A DNA stretch of 64,000 bases from Allolobophora icterica (Eukaryota; Annelida; Clitellata; Crassiclitellata; Lumbricidae). Numbering within the stretch: the stretch's first letter is position 1; every line of letters begins with the position of its first letter. This document shows, one piece after another, positions 45,194-54,100 of this stretch. A program made the position numbers and the translations under genes. The stretch lies in NCBI GenBank assembly GCA_963556255.1, contig OY744616.1, positions 28,086,408 through 28,150,407 of the forward strand. The letters are read 5' to 3'. Under the pieces are notes generated by a model. It ran no database searches. It worked only from the letters and a program-made list of their open reading frames with translations, and had not been told where the DNA came from.

Positions 45194-48100
45194 ACAGATC
45201 TTTGACCGGAATGCATTTCTACACCTTTCGAGCTTTTCACTCCAAACCTTCACTGCTGTCTCGGGGTGGGCATAACACAGCCAGTGTGAGGTTTCGATTT
45301 CCCCGTTTTCACCGCTACCATCAGTGCCTCCACTCATTGGGAATTTTCCCAAGATCTTGGGAATTGGCGGATCGACTTGGGATCTGGGGATTTTCCATGG
45401 CAATCTGGGGATTTTTAACTAAGGTCTATAGTCATAATATAATATTAATATTACATATGGAATTATAACAATAATCACTTGTTGACTTCTTGTCGTTGAG
45501 TGACTCTTTGGACATGTGTCTACGGCTACTGGTCGTTTACTTCTGTACCTTACTTACACTTATCTTGTGAACAACATGATGTCATACTTCATCCGTAGAT
45601 TCCGTAATCCATAGTTCCATACATTTTACCGCCGATACGGACGTTCCAAGTTTTAACGCAATTATTAAAGGAAACGGACTAAATCTGGATGAATCATAAA
45701 GTCGTAACAGTTTTAAACCGGAAGTTGTCATGTCTGATTCTGAGTCTGAGTCTGGCGACACTAGCGCCGAGCCGTGTTAGAAAGCAAAGGTATGGTAAGG
45801 ACAACTGTTCAACGAGGAATGGCTGAAAATCGATGAATTTAAACTTTGGCTTAAACCAAAGCGAGGAGATAAAATTAATGTGCAGCAAAACGTAACGTTT
45901 GTTCCAAAACACTGACTGGCGTTAACAGGTCGGCACTAGTGAAACACGCAGAGCCTGCAAAACAGGTTAAAGACTACGAAACACAACAGGGCATGATTTG
46001 TATCAATAAGTTCTTTAAAAACGCGACCACTCGCACAATTGACTGTATGTCAATTAGGCCAACTTGGGATTTTTAGTACAATCTTGGGATTTTTGTGGCA
46101 AGATCTTGGGATTTCTGAAAATGGAGAGTGGAAGCACTGGCTACCATGGTCTCCCGGCCAAAAACCTACCCTCGCCATGCATTTTTACCTCATAACAGAA
46201 CCTTAGACTAAACCTATTTTCACTCGCCAGATGGAGCTGCCAGGTTAAGCAGCTACAGTACGGATTCGCTAGAGGGATTGAAACTTTGACAATGGTGATG
46301 ATGCAGCTACAGTACGGATTCGCTAGAGGGATTCAAACTTTGACAGTGGTGGTGGGTGGTGGTGGTGGTGGTGGGTGGTGGTGGTGGTGGTGGGTGGTGG
46401 TGGGTGGTGGTGGTGGGTAGTGGGTGGTGGTGGGTGTTGGTGGTGGTGGTGGGTGGTGGTGGGTGGTGGTGGTGGGTAGTGGGTGGTGGTGGGTGTTGGT
46501 GGTGGTGGGTGTTGGTGGGTGTTGGTGGTGGTGGTGGTGGTGGTGGTGGTGGGTGGTGGTGGTGGTGGTGGTGGTGGTGGTGGTGGTGGTGGTGGTGGTG
46601 GTGTGGATTGAAACTTATAACCCCGGGCAACGCCGGGTAAACCAGCTAGTATTTAATATTTGAGGAAGTGCTCCTCTCAATTATTGGGGGCATTGCCCCA
46701 CCTCCTCAATTATTGGGGGCACGTGCCCCGCTGCTCCCTAGAGTCTACGCCTATGGTTATTATATTATTTTGTTAATGCTTATTGCGCTCGTCTTTTAAT
46801 GCGGACTTCTGCGCAGTCATTGTAATAAAAACAATCTCAATGTTAGTTGTGCAGGACATCGAATCCAATATAATAATCGTTGGTCAGAAATAAAATAGGC
46901 AGGTGGTCTGAAAATGTCAGTAATTAGTATTACAGAGGTTTGGTTGTCGGTTAGAATGTTAGTGGGTGTAATGATCTCCCAAACCACACAATGATTCCCA
47001 GCTACACAACATGCTATAAGATGTTATAGTGTAGAGAAGAATCTATTTAGATTATATAATGTAGGGTAGTAGAGCTACATAAATGTAACTTAATTAAAAT
47101 GCCAGCAGCTAAGCCAGCATTGTAGGGATTAATTAATATTAGATAGAGGGGTTCATCATATCTACGCAAAGGACAGCAGACGATGTGGACTCACCTCATT
47201 GGTCAGTACGAACAGCTGATCAAATACCGTTATGGCGAAGCGGCTGACGACTCGGTAACCAAGCAACCGTGGTGACGTGGCGTGGAAATGCAGCAGTTCG
47301 ATTTTTGATTTCAACTGAACAAGACGTTCTAGAAATCTTGAGTGGATCGACTCGGTGGATGTTAGACTAAGTCGATGAGAGGGCATCGTTAGTCAGTATA
47401 CGATCGGTTTTGCGAAACGATCGATGCAGTTGAGTTTATAAGTCGAGACGTTGGACAGCGAGGATCGAATAATTCGAGTGAAACGCTCTCGTAACAAACC
47501 GTTGCGAAGCGTGACTTTCCATCATAGGAAGTCAACATTTGCGAAGCGATCTTGTCAACGGACTTAAGGAGTTATTCCGCGAGTGAAGTGTACGTTACTC
47601 TGGAGTAGTAAAGCACACACTCGGGTTGTAACGACGGTCTCTTTGGGAGAGACATCAAGCTACGAGAAGTCACGAGAACGGTGGACAGTCGAGCTTCGAC
47701 GAGGGAGAAACAAGGCGATTTGCGAACGGATCTGCGAACTCATAAGATGAACAAACGGATGAAAGACAGCTCTTCCACAAGGAACAAACTGTGAGAACAT
47801 TCCGTGCTAAAGGGTCTTACTGGGAGGTAGCAATAGGCAATAAAATCTAGATAGCAAAGATGCTGGCTAGGTAGGGAATAAGGCAAAGTAGACATAGGAT
47901 AACTAGACATTGAACTGTTACATGCTTTAACTGATATACATTATATTCTTATTCATTTAAATGCATACCCATGTGTTCTCTGTTCATTTCCCTAGTCAAA
48001 TAGATAGGCCTATGCATTTCCTTGTCCAGTAAAGACAAGATGAAACAAAACTAAAGTAGTCGTGGGTGTAGAACATAACACTAAGCACTCTTAGTATAGG

Positions 48101-51100
48101 GTGGCGCTACATAAATGGGGGCTCGCTCTCGGGATTGAATTGTATAATCAATTAAGGACATTGATTAAATCGATCTGGGATCATATCTTAGACACAAGTG
48201 GTGTATTTAGATAGGATAGAATAAGTAAACAGAGATATTTACTTACGCGCTAGATATAGCATATCTTGTCGTCTGCGGTATTCATTAATACGCATGACGT
48301 AATTGAATTTTGAATTGTGACCAATCATACGTTGTCGAAGGTGAGGTCAGGTCAACGGTTGCAAATCGCAAAAGCTAACTATTGGTAAGAGTTAGGTCAG
48401 GTCAAGGTTGTTCAGTGTTTAAGTTATAAACAAGGTGAACTAGCTTTGAAATCTGAAATTTATCTTGAGCCTTATATCAAAGAAAATTGATATAGCGCAA
48501 TGGCTGGTGAGATTCAAAAGTGGATTAAGGTGGCGCAGGACCTTGGATACGCAGAAGATGCTGTTAGAGAATATGTCAAGGAGAGGCAGAATGAGATTAG
48601 GGAAGATAAAAGACGTGAGGCTGAGGAAAAGCTACGTCTAGCGGAAATGGAAAAAGAAGAGAAAAGACGCGAGACTGAAAGGGAAGATAAAAGACGTGAG
48701 GCTGAAAAGGAAGATAAAAGACGCGAGGCTGAAGAAAAGCTACGTCTAGCTGAACTGGAAGATAAAAGACGTGAGGCCGAAGAGAGACGGATCTCCGAAG
48801 AAATGAATTTGAAGAGGATAGAAATGGAAAATCAGAAGGAGATAAAACTAAAAGAACTAGAGCTTCAGATGACACGTGAGACAAGACGAGAAGATGGAGA
48901 TAGGATAAGACTTGATGGAGATGGAGAGTATTCTGGACAGGCAAATAATGCCAAATATGTTAAGATGCCCATCTTCAGAGAAGAAAAAGATTGTTTAGAT
49001 GCCTATCTCCTCAGATTCGAGAGGACCTGTACAGCATACAGAGTTCCGAATGAGTTATGGGTTCTGACACTAGTGAAGTCGCTTCAAGGAAAAGCGCTCG
49101 AAGTGTATGAACGAATGAGTATAGAAGAATCTCAAGACTATGAAAAGTTAAAGGAGAGACTACTCATAAGGTTCAAATTGTCAGAATCAGGGTACCGAAA
49201 TTTGTTTAAACAAAGCCCTAGAGAAAAAGACGAAACTCCGGAACAATATGTAGGAAGACTTAGACGTTACTTAAGACAGTGGCATCAAATGTCAGGCTTT
49301 AGTGAAGACAAAGAGGGTTTGGAACAACTCATACTGAGAGACCAGTTCTTCATTATGTGTGACAATGATATGAGACGCTTTCTAAAGGAGAAAGGGAAAC
49401 TAAATCTTGAGGACATGTTGGAACAGGCCCAAAACCTTATAGAAGCGAGAGAATCGGATGAAATGAAATGGATTCATACTCAGAAGAATAGAGACAAAGA
49501 ATCCAAAACGCAACCGAGGGACAATAAGCAGAAGAGTTTTGAGAATACAAGCAACTCTCACAACAAATTTAGAGAACAGAGGGAGTTCAGAGATAAAAAT
49601 CAATTCAAGAGTAATTGGAAGTTCTCCGACAACAAGAAATATGGAGTAGAAACAGAAACCCAGAAGACGGGATGTTTCCGCTGTGGATCAAAATTTCACA
49701 GAATAGCCCAGTGTAGTGAGAAAGATAAGACAGGGAGAGAACATAGAGTAGCAACAATGCAATGCGACGAGGAATCAAGTGAAAATGGAGATAAACAAGA
49801 GGCAGTAATTTCATACTGTTCCGCATACGTTGAACAAGAAGGAAAGTGTATAATAGAAGAACATAAATATCAGGGACCAGTTGTAATTAATGGATGTGTA
49901 AAGAAAGGAGTCTTTGACACTGGTTCAAATTGTGTTGCTGTAAGAGAGAGTCTGATCAAAAAAGACGAATACATAGGTCGAAATATGATATGTACTTTCA
50001 TGAATGGTACTAAACATGAGTATCCGATGGCAAAAGTCGCAATACAGAGCGAATACCTCACAGGCGTGGTAGAAGCCGCTGTGATCAAAGACCTAGAAGA
50101 AGAAGCTATCATTGGATCAAGAGTAGAAACTATTGAAGATTCTAAATTGAATTTGTGTTATTGTGAGGCTGAAGTAGTAAAGTGGAAGAAAGAGGCAGAG
50201 AAAGATACTGAAGAGTTCACTAGCAAGGTCAGAGTAAATGAAATAGATACTATATGCCTTTATGATACAGGAGCAAATTGTGTCGCTGTGCAAAAGAGAT
50301 TAGTGAAACCAGAACAATACACAGATAAATTTATGGTGTGCAGATTTGCTAATGGCAAGAAAGAAAAATATCCCATGGCAAGAATTAAGATTGAAGGTAA
50401 TGACTTCAAAGGTGTGACGGATGCTGTAGTAATAGAATCCTTGGTGATAGGATTAATCACGGGTCCATGTTTGTACGAGAAGAGTATAAACAGAATCCAA
50501 CCGAAAGGAAAACATGATAAAGAGAAGACGGATAAATCATGTGAACCTAAAATTAGTAGAGCCAAAGAGGAGAAAAAGAAAGAATGGAATGTAAAGGGTT
50601 GTGACGCTGAAGGGATGAGATGCAATAAGGCTAAATCATCCATAGAAATCCAGAACACAACTGGACATGATTGTGAGATTATCACAGAAACAAGAATAAA
50701 TGAACGAAACGGCAAAGCAGAAGTGGTAATAGCAGGATGCACGACACGAGCACAGGATGAGATAAAACGGAGACGTGTCGAACGACCACTGAAAATACCA
50801 GAAGTAGCAGGTTTATATCTCAAACCAGAGGAGATAATGGAACCTATAGAACCCAGGTCTAGCAGAAGAAACCATTTAGTGGAGAACAGAAATAATGAAG
50901 AGAATAAGAAAATGGGATATAGGAAAGGAAGAAATTGGCAGGAGTCCAAGTCATATTACATGAAGACATCCGAGAGAGCGGATGTAACGGAAAAGAAGAA
51001 TTACGGAAATGACGGGAGATTTCATAGGTCTGATCAACAGGCGATGCAGACAAATTATAGATACGGAGATAATACGTGGAATTGGCGAAGGCCAAGATGT

Positions 51101-54100
51101 AAGTCAAGCTGGAAGACACGTGAGGACTATGAGAAGAAAGATTACAGTAATGATAATAGAAAGCAATACAGACCATGGAAGGATTGGAAGGCCAACAGAT
51201 GGAGAAATTCTGGGAGAAACCTAGAAAGATCCTGGAGAAGAAGTGGAGAAGAGGAGTCTGTAAAGTGCAAAGGTGAAGATAGCTATTCGAGAAGTGATAG
51301 CGATGAGTCGGTCGATGGTAAATGGTTGAGTTGGAGAGAGGGGAAAGTATGACAGGAGGAAAGGAAATCCCAGGTATCATATGACATGGAGATGTCGAAA
51401 TGATTAGAGAACAGTTGAAAGATAAGCCCAGTGCGAGGTATTTAAGTAATTTCGTGAGGCAATTTAACGAGGAAAATTCTGTAATTAAGGGTTATAGATA
51501 TATACAATGATTTTATATTTTGAGTTAAGGAAATGATCACTAGGAGTGATCTTTGAATTAAGTTAGTCAAGAGCTACAGAAGGGCAGCTGTAGGAAATTT
51601 AGAGAAAATAAGTAGATGAGAAGTTAGTGGAACTTGGTGTTGAGATAAACAGACATGAAGTTCAGGAGTTATTTAAAAAATAAGTAGTTGTAGAGGTAAG
51701 ATGTAATTAAGGTTAAGATGCAAGGAGAGAATCCTTGTGGTAAGTGGTCAAGTGAAACCTAACTTTGGTAGTGAGGAAAATTTAAGGAAGTTAAACAAGT
51801 AAGAAGTTTTCTGGGAGCAGTCAACTATTACAGGAAATTCATACCAAACTGTGCGATGATAATGAAACCACTCACAGAATTAACCAAGAAAAATGCCAAA
51901 GTAATTGTGGAATGGACTAACGAATTGGAGAGTGCATTCACAGAACTCAAGAAGGTGTTATCAGAAGCACCAATATTAAAACTACCAGACCTAGACAGAG
52001 AATTTGTAGTTAGAACAGATGCATCGAATGTAGCTGTAGGAGGTGTACTTATGCAAGAATACAATGGAGTGATGCATCCGGTGTCATATGTAAGCAGAAA
52101 GTTGAGCGACGCAGAAAAACGATATTCTGTAGAGGAACGAGAATGTTTAGGAATGATATTCGGGTTGAAGAAATTTAACAGGTATCTTTATGGAAAGGAA
52201 TTTGTGATGGAAACAGATCATTGTAGTTTACAATACTTGAAGACAGGTAATGTGAAGAATGATCGTGTGATGAGATGGAATCTGTTATTGCAAAACTACA
52301 AGTTTAGGATAAGGTACATTAAAGGTAGTGATAATGTAGTGGCAGATTACTTAAGTAGAGGATTAGAATAAGCCAATTAGAATAGTCATAAGTAAGATAG
52401 TAACGTAAGTTATGAGATGATAGGATAGTTTATCATTTCATGTATGATTAGTTAAGAGATTAAAATGTGTGTTGCTTCAAAGTATAAGTTAATAGATTAT
52501 TAAGCCAAGTTAATATATATTTCACTAGTTAAAGTTAAACCAATTGGAACAGTAAATGGTCTTACTACTAGATAACTGATTATGTTAATATAAGTTGTGT
52601 AGATAAGAATATTGTGTAGTTAGGTAAGGAGTCATAGTATTTTAAGAAAGAATGTATTATTTCTTTGATTGTGGGGGGTGATGTAATGATCTCCCAAACC
52701 ACACAATGATTCCCAGCTACACAACATGCTATAAGATGTTATAGTGTAGAGAAGAATCTATTTAGATTATATAATGTAGGGTAGTAGAGCTACATAAATG
52801 TAACTTAATTAAAATGCCAGCAGCTAAGCCAGCATTGTAGGGATTAATTAATATTAGATAGAGGGGTTCATCATATCTACGCAAAGGACAGCAGACGATG
52901 TGGACTCACCTCATTGGTCAGTACGAACAGCTGATCAAATACCGTTATGGCGAAGCGGCTGACGACTCGGTAACCAAGCAACCGTGGTGACGTGGCGTGG
53001 AAATGCAGCAGTTCGATTTTTGATTTCAACTGAACAAGACGTTCTAGAAATCTTGAGTGGATCGACTCGGTGGATGTTAGACTAAGTCGATGAGAGGGCA
53101 TCGTTAGTCAGTATACGATCGGTTTTGCGAAACGATCGATGCAGTTGAGTTTATAAGTCGAGACGTTGGACAGCGAGGGTCGAATAATTCGAGTGAAACG
53201 CTCTCGTAACAAACCGTTGCGAAGCGTGACTTTCCATCATAGGAAGTCAACATTTGCGAAGCGATCTTGTCAACGGACTTAAGGAGTTATTCCGCGAGTG
53301 AAGTGTACGTTACTCTGGAGTAGTAAAGCACACACTCGGGTTGTAACGACGGTCTCTTTGGGAGAGACATCAAGCTACGAGAAGTCACGAGAACGGTGGA
53401 CAGTCGAGCTTCGACGAGGGAGAAACAAGGCGATTTGCGAACGGATCTGCGAACTCATAAGATGAACAAACGGATGAAAGACAGCTCTTCCACAAGGAAC
53501 AAACTGTGAGAACATTCCGTGCTAAAGGGTCTTACTGGGAGGTAGCAATAGGCAATAAAATCTAGATAGCAAAGATGCTGGCTAGGTAGGGAATAAGGCA
53601 AAGTAGACATAGGATAACTAGACATTGAACTGTTACATGCTTTAACTGATATACATTATATTCTTATTCATTTAAATGCATACCCATGTGTTCTCTGTTC
53701 ATTTCCCTAGTCAAATAGATAGGCCTATGCATTTCCTTGTCCAGTAAAGACAAGATGAAACAAAACTAAAGTAGTCGTGGGTGTAGAACATAACACTAAG
53801 CACTCTTAGTATAGGGTGGCGCTACAGTGGGTATGCCATCAATTAGCGCAGGAATGAGGGGAGTTATTCTGGTTGTTCAAAGAATTGCAGGCATTAATTG
53901 GTGATGCATTAATATATTGTAAAAAGTTTGTATGCAGGTTGGTTACATGAAGATTCTAAGAGTGGCTTATTATCAAGAATTATAATCGAAGTTCTTTGTA
54001 TTTACAGAATTTCGGATATAAATCCAACATTCATCAACATCCTTCTGTCTCTTTCTATATATGTCTGTCTCTCTTTCTCTCTCTCTAACGTTTTCTCTCT

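Larger units (their letters stand above)
45086..46649 (+). mobile_element. Non-autonomous Helitron
   Basis: The 5' end is TCTATATATATAAAG preceded by A, and the 3' end is CTAG followed by T, so it sits between A and T. A hairpin CCCGG...CCGGG (46622-46637) lies 8 bases before CTAG. A (CTGT)n run near the 5' end and a (GGT)n run near the 3' end enlarge it, and a hAT element is nested inside. No Rep/helicase is present. Confidence 0.85.
46967..53826 (+). mobile_element. Young non-autonomous Gypsy-type LTR retrotransposon
   Basis: Two 1145-base direct LTRs (46967-48111 and 52682-53826) start TGTAATG and end GCTACA, and the element is flanked by 5-bp duplications GTGGG (46962-46966, 53827-53831). 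By eye the LTRs differ at only one base (A at 47464, G at 53179). The interior has a primer-binding-like site, a 950-codon gag-protease frame and a 597-base RNase H frame. The fingers and palm of RT and all of integrase are missing, so mobilisation would need a helper. It lies in a gene B intron in opposite orientation. Confidence 0.95.

Noticed and set aside
46307..46663. His/Pro-rich and Val/Trp-rich frames
   Set aside because: They come from the GGT tract inside the Helitron.
47162..47386. A 74-codon frame present in both LTRs
   Set aside because: It is antisense within the LTR, duplicated only because the LTR is, and has no domain.
48597..51380. Long minus-strand frames opposite the gag gene
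   Set aside because: They are shadows of the biased purine-rich gag codons, with no domains.
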